Assembly (NCBI GenBank): GCA_030765065.1
Contig: CM060989.1
Span: 59,038,001 to 59,102,000 of the forward strand
Length of the DNA stretch: 64,000 nucleotides
Direction: 5' to 3'
DNA from: Deroplatys truncata
Lineage: Eukaryota > Arthropoda > Insecta > Mantodea > Mantidae
Made by a program: the position numbers and the translations under genes. Shown here in pieces: positions 9,221 to 20,220 of the stretch. Each line of letters opens with the position of its first letter. The stretch's first letter is position 1. Under the pieces are notes generated by a model, which was given only the letters and a program-made list of their open reading frames with translations, made no database searches and was not told the origin of the DNA.

Positions 9221-9837
9221 TTCTGCTGTGTTACACTCACATGACTTTCTCTACTCTTGTACAAACTATTTTTACAAACGCTTATTCTCCATATGCTTCA
9301 TGTTAATCGAGAATCGAGATGTTAATCTTATTGCTAATTTTCTTGTAGATGTAAGGGGAATTGGTAGGCTTTAAGCTATAGTCAAATATTTTAAGAGCTG
9401 GTTGCTATGTGGAGTATTCCATTCTCTTTGCATTACCAGGACAAAAAAAATGAATAACGAATTTCCATTTGAGAAAAAGTATAAGTATTGGAAAATTTAA
9501 GGGAATAACAAGCAATATCTCGAAAATGGTTCATCCAAGAAGAAAAATGTATATGACATAAGTTGTGTATTTTAACGCGATCTACATTTTTTGTGTAGTA
9601 ACATTTTGTCTATCTCTTATGGTTTACCAGTTATGCACAACTCGTTCACAATGAAGAATACTTTTGGAGACATTCGCAGAAAATTCGAGATATACATTTC
9701 ATTTGTCATGAAAATATCTTAAACATGTGATATTTTAATCAGGGGCATCAAAACATGTATTTCCGGTGAAATCTCGGTATCGAATTTTTGGGTGGAATAC
9801 AATACTTCCCCTACTTACTATACGTAGTAGGGAAAGT
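9221..9837 (+). mobile_element. Family A element, copy A6, with internal deletion
   Basis: Both termini are present (leader CTGTGTTACACTCACATG; end TACGTAGTAGGGAAAGT). About 270 bp of core, including the microsatellite, are missing at about 9741, where ATTTTAATC joins directly to AGGGGCATCAAAAC. A few shared bases at the join suggest microhomology-mediated loss. Confidence 0.7.
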
Positions 9838-9844
9838 AAAAAAA

Positions 9845-9895
9845 AGAAAATTCCATCGCCCTCCGCCGGGTTTGAACGCGCCACCTCGGGATATA
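9845..9895 (-). mobile_element. SINE S1 head fragment
   Basis: Fifty bases match the head of S1 on the minus strand: TTCCATCGCCCTCCGCCGGG, then TTTGAACGCGCCACCTCGGG, containing the B-box complement. It is sandwiched between A6 and A7. Confidence 0.5.
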
Positions 9896-10672
9896 ATCTT
9901 ATTCGAGCTTATTTTTCTATCTACTACATTTTGAACCTTTGCGGAAGTAACTACACTACACATTTCGTTATAGATACAAAGGGAACAGCGATAGTCACGT
10001 TTAAGAACTGGACGCTAATTGCTGGCCTTAAAATTCCATGCTGTTTCCATGTAATTGCGACAAACAACTGAAGCCTGAAAGGACTTCAAGAATCGTCAAG
10101 AAATGAGCAATTGGAACGTTTAATAACGGATATCTCAGAAATCGGCTTATGGGACAAAAAAATTATTTTAAATAAATTGCGTGTTTTAAAGAGATATACA
10201 TTTTTTGTGTAGTACGTTTTCGACTAACGTTTACCAGTTATACAAGATTATACAAAACTCCTTCCGAATGAAGACGACTTCATAGGCTATTCCCCAAAAA
10301 TTTTAGATATACATTTTATTTTTCATGTAAATATCTTACATATACTGTATTTTGAATAAAATCATCAGGCATTTTTTTAGAAAATAAGAAATTTCAAAAA
10401 ATGTTCCATATAAAGGGTAGTTTGGGGTGGGGGATGTTGTTGAAAATCTTCGTGTAGCATCTTTGGAAGATATTGAACTTAAATGCCTAGTTTGGTATTT
10501 GTCCGACTTTTCGTTTTTGAATTATGCTGTTTACAACACACAGACACGTTTCCAAAAATCCTTTATTTGTATTTAGGGGGCTTCAAAACATATATTTCCG
10601 GTGGAATCTCGGTATCGAATTTTTGGGTGGAATGCAATACTTCCCCTACTTACTATAATAGTATAGAAAGCA
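9896..10672 (+). mobile_element. Family A element, copy A7 (5' truncated)
   Basis: Starts inside the element at GAGCTTATTTTTCTATC and runs through the core, a very short CACACAGACAC stretch in place of the microsatellite, and a 3' hairpin decayed to TACTATAATAGTATAG. Second subfamily by the ATTTCGTTATAGATAC segment. Confidence 0.6.
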
Positions 10673-10758
10673 ATAAGCGTTAGTAAGAATAATTTGTATA
10701 CCTACTAATAAACGACAGAGGGTAGAGAAAGTCATGTGAATGTAACACATCCAATTTT
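10673..10758 (-). mobile_element. Family A 5' terminal fragment, copy A8
   Basis: The inverted 5' end of the second subfamily (CGTTAGTAAGAATAATTTG ... GGGTAGAGAAAGTCATGTG) is fused directly to the 3' end of A7. Only 86 bp remain. Confidence 0.55.
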
Positions 10759-10877
10759 GTACATAATTTTTACAAGGTATAAATACAAAGTGTTTTTACA
10801 AAGCCCATGTCTTTCAGAAAGAATAGGGGTTTTCAGTGGTGAAATATTATGAAAATCTGTTGAGAAATTTTTCAAAT

Positions 10878-11173
10878 CAAATCAAATTGAGGTTTATTTA
10901 TGGACGCTCTTTAACTACTATGGTTCTTAGCATCCCATTCCATATTGGGCGTGAAAGACCGGAAATTTTGCTCAGAGGCCTCTTATCAGGCTTGAGGTTC
11001 TTTTACGTGCTGTAAATCTATGACACAGGACCACCAGCTTTACTTCCCTTCCGAAGGAAGCCATGCTAAAGATTTTTACGCCCAAAAAAAAATCCATCGC
11101 CCACCGCCGGGTTTGAACCCGCGACCTCGTGACCTAGAGGCTAGCACGGTACCACTAGTCCACGGAGGACGAC
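10878..11173 (-). mobile_element. tRNA-derived SINE, family S1, copy S1c (complete)
   Basis: A 15-bp target duplication, AGAAATTTTTCARAT, flanks it (10863-10877 and 11174-11188), so it is a complete retroposed copy. Read on the minus strand it has GTGGACTAGTGGTACC (A-box region) and GCGGGTTCAAACCCGG (B-box), then a short A-rich stretch, the S1 body and the tail ending in the TTTATGGACGC complement. Pol III would drive it; LINE enzymes would mobilise it. Confidence 0.75.
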
Positions 11174-11326
11174 AGAAATTTTTCAGATTACCCAACAAAC
11201 ACACATAGGACATTTCCTTCTTTATAATATTAATATAGGGAGGTATGGAAACGCCGTTCAATTCGGTAATTTCAGTGCGCCAACCTATCTTTACAATTTT
11301 TCAGAAGTCGCTTTTAAGTACATTTA

Positions 11327-12779
11327 CTACGTTTCCATGGGGAATTGAAATCGATTTGATACGCTTTCCGTGTTGAATACTGCATGGAAATGCGGATCTG
11401 GACCGTATTGAGATCGTTTTGAACCTTGTATCCGATCCTCTTGGCAAGTGGGATCGGATCCAAATTTGTTGCATGGAAACACCTACCGTATTGAAATCGT
11501 TTTGAATACTCCAAAGATGCTATCCTCTACTATACTTGTAACACGCTGCACGCTCGTCATTTTGTTTTTATTAGCGGACATGTGTAATAAAACACACAGA
11601 AAAGCCACTTTTATCGCTTCCATAATTCGCAATTTATTCTTCTCAAAAACATTCACTAACCTCAAAACCCACTTAAAATATACAGAAAAACAAATTAAGC
11701 TTAACAGGTTCGGCAACCTAAATCCACGTTGACCAACATAAATGCTTGAATTATTTTATTCTCGAACTTTGTGTATACAAATCGATCTCAATACGTATTA
11801 GATTTATGGGGACAAGGTAGCCTGAACACACGAAATTACACCTTAAGTGTGTTAAATTACCACAGCTCTTAAAGTTCTGAATGGTTTTTCCTGAAAGTTT
11901 TATGAATTATTCTGTAAATCCTGACAATTATTTCAATTGGTTGTTTGCATTGATTGCTTACGTAGTTCAGTCCGTAAAAATTATTTCATTCAGCAGAAAA
12001 ATAATAAAATATACTCTTAAAACATATGAATTCATGATCCTTTTTCTCTGATAGTACTTGCAATACAGAATCACACTTTTGCATGCTTGTTCTTAGTATA
12101 ATTAGCTATCTTCTGAACCTCAATTATTTAGTTATGTATATCAGTTCACTAGAAATTGAAAAAAAAATAATTGCAAAGTAAAAATGTGGAAAATTTGCAA
12201 TGTTGTTGCTTTCTTAATATCATAATATACATTATAAAATTATGACTGTGGTTCAAAAAGTTTAACTAAGTGTTGTATACATGTACTGAAAATTTCAGCT
12301 CTCTACCTCTCATACTTTCTGAGAAAAAGGCACATAAGCATCCAAAAATGTTGTTTTGAGAAAACTGAATTTAAAGCTTAAACATTAAAATTCTGACACA
12401 CTTCAGTACATTCCAGGTCACAATCATCTGAACCTTCATTCCTGGATTACTTCAGCTTTTCTGATTGCTTTCTCTTGATGCTGGCCTCTTTTGTTAATTC
12501 CTGAACTGCTCGCTGGGCATGATATAATTGTTCGTTGTAAGATACAAAAATGTTCTAAAAAGGGGCGTTGCAAGACAGCTTTAAATGAACGCAGACTAGC
12601 ATTTAAATGTCTTAAAAACCTCTTAACCCCCAAAAATATTTTCTGAAACTGGAAATAATAGAGATTTTATTAGTGCCTAAAACAAAAAAAAATGTGATTT
12701 GTTACCATTTCAGAGTACGTGGATCGTATTCAGTTTGGAATTGGAGTCAAATCGATTTCAATTCCCCATGGAAACGCAG
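11327..12779. mobile_element. DNA element G with perfect 30-bp inverted repeats
   Basis: Arms at 11330-11359 and 12747-12776 (start CGTTTCCATGGGGAATTG) are perfect inverted copies. Inside the left half, a related phrase recurs (GCATGGAAA, then TTGARATCGTTTTGAA), twice near 11390-11510, giving foldback potential. No transposase is evident; the minus-strand frame at 11483-11716 is not recognisable. A second element (E1, 11811-12705) occupies much of the interior. Superfamily not assignable. Confidence 0.55.
11811..12705 (+). mobile_element. Dispersed repeat E, copy E1
   Basis: Starts GGGGACAAGGTAGCCTGAAC and parallels 16520-17414 over about 890 bp, including TTAAGTGTGTTAAATTACCAC, GGTTGTTTGCATTGA, CTTTTGCATGCTTGTTC and CTTCATTCCTGGATT. 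The right terminus is eroded (CATTTCAGAGTACGTGG), so the inverted repeat is better seen in E2. No coding region. Confidence 0.6.
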
Positions 12780-13178
12780 TGATTGTTGTAGTAAAATAAC
12801 AGTTTCCCCCCTCCTTTCCCCATTCTCTTCTATAGATAATTATAGACGGGTGCAATAGGTATGGCGTTTTTACTGTTTACCAACACACCTACACCAATGA
12901 AATGCCGCATCCCCTCATATGGTCACAGATGGGGTTGACCTTGAAGGTACCTCAACAACCACGTGCTAACCGCCATCTTGTCTCCACCTCCGGCTCGCAC
13001 TCACCACAAGGTTACACGTAGTGGTCGCTGGATCTATACCCAAGCAACAAAACAAAAAAATAAATGAAGCCTTAATAAACAGTTAAAACACGATGGCAGT
13101 TTCTGAAGTTAACGTTATATAGGGATTCTAAATGCACACAACTTTCAGAGACAAATTGATCATTTAATAATTATATAC
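12780..13178. other. Unassigned sequence left of the hAT element
   Basis: Moderately GC-rich around 12890-13020; no recognised gene or repeat. Confidence 0.25.
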
Positions 13179-13186
13179 CCGAGGAT

Positions 13187-13316
13187 CAGTGGCGTAGCTT
13201 GATACTGTGTTCTGGGTAATCTAGATTTTAAAAATTGAATTTAGAATTTTTAAATGATGACAAATCCCCATACATTAGTGTTTCATAAATTAGTGTGAAT
13301 TCTCTATTACGATTCG

Positions 13317-13374
<58 letters not shown>

Positions 13375-14459
13375 GTTGTTTTAGTGGTCATTAGCATAAC
13401 TACTAATTGCCGAAATTAACTGAACATGCATTTTAAACTAAACTAAATTATAAAAATATAGCGTTAGTTGTAACTTTACAAAATTCTGACAAACCATTGT
13501 AAATTATGAAAACAATGTGGGTACTCACTTAGATTTTCTTGTATATAAGCTCCAGTCGGCAATTTTATTGCCAGCTTTTCTTTCGATGTTTTTAATATTT
13601 GGTATTCCTTCAATACTCCATCCCTTTTCCCCGCCAAAAAGCAAACATACGAAGCAACACACTTTGTTATGAATGTAACTGTCAGTTAACCAATTAAATT
13701 TACTGTAGCATGATGTTTGAAATGCCCGTTTTGAGTTCTTTTCCTGGAAGATAATGCCAAGCTTAGAAAAGATAAAGTTGAAAACTGAGTTTTTAATACG
13801 TAATGCACAAAATCGATGGAAATTTTACATATTTCTAAAATCATAAATAAAACATGCACAATGAAAACAATACACAGGTTTACGTAAAATTAACACTTTA
13901 TGCACTGCACGGCTGCACGCACATAATGCTGGTTTACCAATAACTGAGGAATGAACTGTTTATTTTATACTCTCCTGCCCTTCTCTTGTCTCCAACCCTT
14001 ATTGTCATGTTTCCGGACCTTGGAGACAGCAGGTACACAGAGACTAAACACCTCATTAAACGTGTTAAGTCTCTGCTGCCGCCTTTGTGCCCTTAATGCA
14101 CAACAAAATATAGGCATGTCTTCCTACAACGAGAGGTCGAAATTTAGTGGGAAAAGCTATGTAAGTCCACTCTTGATGAGACTTGCACTCGCTCAACCAT
14201 CCCAGTTTCTACTCGACTTTGTTGCCGCATCATGAGATTTCCAAGCTGCCTAAAGTAAACATACGCACACGCAGCACTACAATCTGACGCTTAGTAAGTG
14301 TTGGAGCGTTGGGGTAAAGAGCGGCGAAGGTGATTGTATTAGTTAGTTTTTCATCACTTATTTGAGGCTGATATTTATACGTTTAAAAATTTATGTAGTT
14401 TCTCGACAATTTATTTAGGTAGACTTAGTCTCAAAGTCTAACCTTACGCTACGCCACTG
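13187..14459. mobile_element. hAT-like DNA transposon, non-autonomous
   Basis: Terminal inverted repeats CAGTGGCGTAGC ... GCTACGCCACTG, flanked by an 8-bp duplication with one mismatch (CCGAGGAT at 13179-13186, CCAAGGAT at 14460-14467). Eight-base duplications with CAG-type ends are diagnostic of the hAT superfamily. It is 1273 bp long and carries an ATT microsatellite. The plus-strand frame at 13951-14235 is Cys/Leu-rich and unlike a hAT transposase. The right half reappears at 34610-35525 in opposite orientation. Confidence 0.7.
13317..13372 (+). repeat. ATT trinucleotide microsatellite
   Basis: About 18 perfect ATT/TTA units within the hAT-like element. Confidence 0.98.
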
Positions 14460-14730
14460 CCAAGGATATTAGACATAGACGCAGTCTACAGGAAAAAGTT
14501 ACTGTGAAAGATTTATAAATGATTCATTCTCTAATATCTCATTTTCGCAGCTGATAAACTGTTTAACCTTTCCTTTGTTGACCATAAAACCTAACATTTA
14601 ACGGAAAGAAATTAGATAATCTAGCAACCATTTCACCCTTTTGTTGTAGGGTGCATCTTCTATAGAGGTTACAATATACGATGAATTATCGAAGTTGAAA
14701 TAGGACAATATTAAGAGTGAAGAGTCAATT

Positions 14731-14972
14731 GATAAAATAAATGAGTCGAATGATATTAAAAGCCTTCTGGTTCACCTTCAGCAGTTATGAAAATTACCAC
14801 CTGAGGTCCATCCAATCGTCCACATGGGTCAGATACATTTTGTGTTGTGAAGCAAGAATCAGTCGTCTTCTGTGCCGATGATGAGACCTTGAAGTCTCGA
14901 AACGATCGTCCATCTTTTACCACCATGATGTAAGTGAAGGCTTTTCATATCATTCGACTCATTTATTTTATC
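14731..14972. mobile_element. Small MITE D with nearly perfect 36-bp TIRs
   Basis: Left end GATAAAATAAATGAGTCGAA and the inverted right end agree over about 36 bp with a single mismatch. Length 242 bp; no coding potential. The low arm divergence suggests recent insertion. The target duplication is not clear; an imperfect repeat TACGATGRATTA occurs at 14677-14688 and 14974-14985, around the MITE plus 42 further bases. Confidence 0.65.
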
Positions 14973-14985
14973 TTACGATGGATTA

Positions 14986-15340
14986 CTAAAGTGCGGCTTT
15001 GACATTTTTCCACCATTATGGGATAAGTCACTAGATTCTAGTGATATTCTAGTTGTTACGTTTCATTCATAACGGCAACTCCTCTGCAAACACACAACTG
15101 ATATTATGTATTGGGAAGGTTGTTTATAGTGTATCTGTTACGTTGGCCCCTGTTTTTATACATTCGCAGGTGTTCAAACTTTGCACGCCGACCGTTTAGT
15201 CACCAACAGACGCACTGATTATAATATTAATTATATAAATTGTATTTGTTACTATTTATAATAGATTAGTTATATTTATATTAGGTTAATTATTGGGTCT
15301 TACCTTTGCATTTAACTTAAATTTTAATTGTTTTGAAATT
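14986..15340 (+). repeat. Dispersed repeat block X, copy X1
   Basis: Matches 38087-38530 in direct orientation: TTTCCACCATTATG, ATAAGTCACTAGA, CTGGTGATATTC-like, GTTACGTTGG, CCTGTTTTTATA, GTTCAAACTTTGCACGC, then an AT-rich end with TTATATTA units and TTAGGTTAATTATT. The terminus and class are unknown. The hAT at 13187 and MITE D appear to lie in or beside the same larger repeat. Confidence 0.5.
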
Positions 15341-15342
15341 TC

Positions 15343-16187
15343 ACTTTCTTTACTGCGTATAGTAAATAGGGGAAGTATTGCATTTCCAAAAAATTCGATA
15401 ACGAGATTTTAACGCAAATACATGTTTTGAAGCCTGCTGAATAAAAATAAAAACATTTTTAGAAAAAGGTCCGTGTATGTCTGTGGGCCTGTGGACAGCA
15501 TTACTCAAAAACGAAAAGTCGGATAAATACCAAATTTGGTATTTAGGTTCAGTATCTTTCAAAGATGCGAAACGAACACTTTCAAGAAAATTCTCCCACC
15601 ACAGACTACCCTTTACATGGAACATTTTTCGAAAATTTTGATTTTCTCAAAAATGACTAGCGATTTTGATTAAAATATCATATGTTTAAGATATTTTCAT
15701 GGCAAATGAAATGTATATGATGAATTATCATATGTCCCAAAAAGTCCTCTTAATTCTGAATGACTTTTGCATAATTGGTAAACCGTAAGAGACAGGTAAA
15801 TTTTTACTACACAAAAAATGTAGATGGTTGAAACACACAATTTATGTCATACACTTTTTTTTAATGAGTGAACTATTTCCGAGGTATTCCTTGTTATTTG
15901 TTTGAATTTTCCAATACTTATACTTTTTCTCAAATGGGAATTCGTTATACGTTTTTTTTATGTCCGGGACATGCAAAGAGAATGGAATGCTCCACATAGC
16001 AACCAGCTCTTAAAATATTTGACTATCGCTTAAAGCCTACCATATTCCCCTTGCATCTACAAGAAAATTAGCAAAAGGTAGTTACTGCAAATGTTTATCT
16101 CGATTAACATGAAGTAGATGCAGAATAAGCATTTGTAAAAATAGTTTGTACAAGAGTAGAAAAGTCATGTGAATGTAACAATTCAGG
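15343..16187 (-). mobile_element. Family A element, copy A9 (near full length)
   Basis: Begins ACTTTCTTTACTGCGTATAG and ends AGTAGAAAAGTCATGTGAATG. The microsatellite position carries only TGTATGTCTGTGGGCCTGTGG, i.e. it has not expanded or has decayed. Confidence 0.7.
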
Positions 16188-16405
16188 GTTTTTTTTCTCG
16201 TGGTCATGCAAACAGCGTGAAATTTCAACGTCATCACATAGCGACGCGCATTTTAAAAATCCGACTGTCGTTTATAGTCTACTGTGTTCTTCTTGTGTAC
16301 TTACAACAAAATATGTAAATGTGCAATGAAAATTTAGCGCAATTGATAGAAAGTAAATAGAAGAATAGTATAGAGAAAGTCTGTGAATGTGACATCTTGT
16401 CTGAC
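16188..16405 (-). mobile_element. Family A fragment, copy A10 (diverged 5' part)
   Basis: An old inverted 5' portion ending in AGTATAGAGAAAGTCTGTGAATGTGAC, abutting A9. The interior (CATAGCGAC, AAATAGAAGAATAG) matches the family weakly. Confidence 0.4.
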
Positions 16406-16519
16406 CTGTCTGGTTAACACGCACACACTGACTTTCTCGTTAACTAGAACTAGGGCTTCTAGCTGCTGAAGGTAATACAAAGGTTATAGAGTTGCTACAT
16501 TTTCAATAAAATACATTTA

Positions 16520-17414
16520 AGGGGACAAGGTAGTCTGAACACATAGAAATTATACCTTAAGTGTGTTAAATTACCACTACACTTAAAGTTCTCAATGGTT
16601 TTTCCTGAATTCTTTTATAAATTACTCTATTAATCATTACAATTATTTCAAGTGGTTGTTTGCATTGAAGGCTTATGTACTTGAGTACGTAAAAATTATT
16701 TCATTCAGCAGAAAAATAATAACATTTACTTCTAAAACATGGGAATTCATGTACCTTTTTCTATGATACTACTTGCAAAACAGAATCACACTTTTGCATG
16801 CTTGTTCCTAGTATAATCAGCTATCTTCTGAACCTAAATTATTTAGTTATGTATATCAGCTCACTAAAATTTAAAAAAAAAAAAAATTTGCAAAGTCATA
16901 AAAGTGAAAATGTGGAAAATTTGTAGTGTTGTTCCGTTCTTAATATCACTAATATACATTATAAAGTTATGATAATGGTTCAGAAAGTTTAACTATGTGT
17001 TGTATACATGTATTGAAAATTTCAGCTCTTTACCTCTCATACTTTCTGAGAAAGAGGTACATAAGTATCCAAAAAATGTTGTTTTGAGAGAACTGAATTT
17101 AAAGTTTGAACATTAAAGTTCTGACACACTTCAGTACATTCCAGGGTCATAATCATCTGCACCTTCATTCCTGGATTGCTTCAGCTTTTCTGATTGCCTT
17201 CTCTTGGTCCCGGCCTCTTTTGTTAATTGCTGAACTGCTAGTCGTTCGTTGTTGAAAGATACAAAAATGTTCTAAAAGGGACGTTGCATGGCAGCTTTAA
17301 AGGAATGCAGACTAGCATTTGAATGGTATTTAAATGTTTTAAAAACCTCTTAACCCCCAGAAAGTGTAAAACAAAAAATGTGAGTTTTGACCATTTCAGA
17401 GTGCCTTGTCCCCT
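16520..17414 (+). mobile_element. Dispersed repeat E, copy E2 (complete termini)
   Basis: Terminal inverted repeats AGGGGACAAGGTAGTCTGAA and the complement of CACTCTGAAATGG/CCTTGTCCCCT, about 20 bp and imperfect. Internal sequence matches E1 closely. Length about 895 bp with no coding region; a MITE-type DNA element is likely. Target duplication not evident. Confidence 0.6.
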
Positions 17415-17443
17415 GAATGTATAACTCGTTCACACATATTTTT

Positions 17444-18181
17444 ACTTTCTCTACTACGTATAGTAAGTAGGGGAAGTATTGTATTCCACCCAAAAATTCT
17501 ATACCGAGATTTCACCGGAAATACATGTTTTGAGACCACCTGAATCCAAAAAAAGCATTTTTGGAAACATGTCCGTGTGTGTGTCTGTGAACACTCAGAA
17601 ACGAACAGTCGGATAAACACCAAACTTGGTATTTAGGTTTAGTATCTTCCAGAGATGTGACACGAAGGTTTTCAAGAAAATCCCCCGCCCCAGAGTACCC
17701 TTTAAATGGAACATTTTTCGAAAATTTTAATTTTCTCAAAAATGGCTCTAACGAGTTTGATTGAAGTATCATATGTTTAAGGCATTTTCATGACAAATAA
17801 AATGTTTATCTTGCATTTTCTGGGAATGTCTCCAAAAGTGTTCTTCATTCTGAACGACTTTTGCATAACTGGTAAACCATAAGAGATAGACAAAATTTTA
17901 CTGCACAAAAAATGTAGATCGCGTTAAAATACACAATTTATGTCATATACATTTTTCTTGTTGGGTGAACCATTTTCGAGATATTGCTTGTTATTCCCTT
18001 AAATTTTCAAATACTTATACTTTTTCTCAAATTCGTTATTCATTTTTTTTAAAGCCTACCAATTCCCCTTGCATCTACAAGAAAATTAGTAATAAGATTA
18101 ACTTGAAACATATGGAGAATAAGCGTTTGTAAAAATAGTTTCTACAAAGCAGAGAAAGTCATGTGAGTGTAACACATCAGA
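17444..18181 (-). mobile_element. Family A element, copy A11
   Basis: Complete ends (ACTTTCTCTACTACG ... AGAGAAAGTCATGTGAGTG). Its microsatellite is a short GTGTGTGTGT, and the segment between TTCATTTTTTTT and AAAGCCTACC (about 18040) has lost roughly 60 bp. Confidence 0.7.
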
Positions 18182-18189
18182 CTTTTTAA

Positions 18190-18649
18190 GTTGCACATAG
18201 TCATAACTTAGATCTGTTGTGCATGGAACTTGGACCTGCATTGCATGTGACAGGTACGGCTGAAATCTGTTCAGGTAAGCCAAGCTTATGGCCGCGTGAG
18301 TCACTAACAGGCTTTGTGAAAAGAATTGAATAGGATAAGAAGACAGCGGTTCCCAGAGGGGCCACGTCTGCACTGACTACCATGGAAGGTCAACTATGTT
18401 GTTAGCCTGCCTACCAAACACAGTGCTTGCCAGCGAGGTGTGTATCTACGTATCTCAAATCAGATACTGTCGTGTTATGCTTGGAAATTAAAACAACGTA
18501 AACAAAACTGACAAAATAAAAGGAAGAAAAGGGTACTAAGAAAAAAGTTTTACAGGAATACTGTTATAAAATCGGTATTATAAAACACAGTATTATAATT
18601 TAAGCGCCAGAGTGGCGAAAATACTCTCCTTCCGCGAACCACAAAATAT
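18190..18649. other. Unassigned stretch, possibly unique
   Basis: More balanced composition than the flanks and without repeat ends. Two short minus-strand frames overlap here (18098-18383) but show no recognisable domain. Confidence 0.25.
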
Positions 18650-18799
18650 TCAACATCCCTATGACTTCCTCTACCCTCTACCACTTATTAGTGAGTATAC
18701 AAATTATTCTTAATAAGGTTTATTTTCCTATCTACTCCATTTTAATCGAGATAAACCTTACCGGAAATAGCTGAATTGTATATTTCGTTTTAGAAACAA
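18650..18799 (+). mobile_element. Family A 5' portion, copy A12 (host of A13)
   Basis: Diverged second-subfamily 5' end (ATGACTTCCTCTACCCTC ... TTTCGTTTTAGAAAC). It stops at an A-run where copy A13 starts. The sequence after A13 (19745-20220) resumes in the same orientation further along the element, so the two are probably halves of one interrupted copy. Confidence 0.5.
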
Positions 18800-18807
18800 A
18801 AAAAAAA

Positions 18808-19560
18808 TCTGATGTGTTACACTCACATGTTACACACTCTTGTACAAACTATTTTTACAAACGCTTATTCTCCATCTACTTCATGTTAATCGAGATAAAC
18901 ATTTGCAGACTCTATCTTATTGCTAATTTTCTTGTAGATGTAAGGGGAATATATATTTACAAGGGCAATTTGGAAATACAGTAGCCTTTAAGCATATACA
19001 TATCTCTTAATAGCTGGTTGCTAGGTGCAGCACCATTCTCTTTGCCACAGATTAATACTCTTTGCATATCCAAGACAAAAATGAATAACGAATTCCCATT
19101 TGAGAAAATTATTGAAAAATTTAAGGGAATAACAAGCAATATCTCGAAAATGGTTCACTCAACAAAAAAAATGTATATGACATAAATTGTGTATTTTAAC
19201 GCGATCTACATTTTTTGTGTAGTAAAATTTTGTCTATCTCTTATGGTTTACCAGTTATGCAAAAGTCATTCACAATGAAGTATACTTTTGGAGAAATTCC
19301 CAGGAAATTCAAGATATACATTTTATTTGTCATGAAAATATCTTAAACATATGATATTTTAATCAAAATCGTTAGAGCCATTTTTGAGAAAATTAAAACT
19401 TTCGAAAAATCTTCCAAGTAAAGGGTAATCTGGGGTGGGGGGATTTTCTTGAAAACCTTCGTGTCGCATCCTTGGAAGATACTGAACCTAAATACCAAGT
19501 TTGGTGTTTATCCGACTGTTCGTTTCTGAGTTATGCTGTTCACAGACAGACAGACAGACA

Positions 19561-19607
<47 letters not shown>

Positions 19608-19743
19608 ACACGGACATGTTTCCAAAAATGCTTTTTTTGGATTCAGGGGGTCTGAAAACATGTATTTCCGATGAAATCTCGGTATCGAATTTTTGGGTGG
19701 AATACAATACTTCCCCTACTTACTATACGTAGTAGGGAAAGTA
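18808..19743 (+). mobile_element. Family A element, copy A13 (full length)
   Basis: Complete leader and 3' hairpin (TACTATACGTAGTAGGGAAAGT). It carries the A2/A33 subfamily segment near 18958-19075. The microsatellite starts with CAGA units then about 20 CA units. It lies in an A-run inside A12/A14. Confidence 0.75.
19548..19613 (+). repeat. CAGA/CA microsatellite inside copy A13
   Basis: Four CAGA units then a long (CA)n tract with one AAACA interruption. Confidence 0.95.
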
Positions 19744-19744
19744 A

Positions 19745-20220
19745 CAAAAATCGACAGGACATTAAAAGAATGGCTTTACTATTAAACAATTCGAATCATT
19801 AATAACAGATATCTTGGAAATGGCTGATGCACAAGAAAAGAAGTTATGTGAAATGAATTGTATATTAGTTATTACAATATTATATAAATTTACATCAGAT
19901 TAAAATTCAAGTTATACATTTTATTTATCATGTCCATATCTTTAATATATGGCATTTTAATCAAAATTATTAGAAACTTTTTTTATAAAATTATAATTTT
20001 CGAAAAATGTTCCATGTAAAGGGTAGTTTAGGGTGGGGGATTTTTTTTGAAAATCTTCATGTCGTATCTTTGGAAGGTACTGAACCTAAATACCAAGTTT
20101 GGTGTTTATCCGACTTTTCATTTTTGAGTTAACCGTTTTCTAAAATGCTTTTTATTGATTTACTCAGATGCCTGTGAAATCTCGGTATCGAAGTTTTGGG
20201 GCAGAATGCAATACCTGCGA
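19745..20220 (+). mobile_element. Family A 3' portion, copy A14
   Basis: Core and distal part of the second subfamily, from ATCGACAGGACATTAAAAG through GTTCCATGTAAAGGG to GGTATCGAAGTTTTGG; the 3' hairpin and subterminal repeat are gone. Confidence 0.5.

Noticed and set aside
11020..11261. Overlapping short coding frames
   Set aside because: Both lie in SINE S1c and read its tRNA-like head and body.
11483..11716. Membrane protein gene in element G
   Set aside because: Hydrophobic 77-codon frame with an overlapping frame on the other strand, inside a TIR-bounded element, and without family resemblance.
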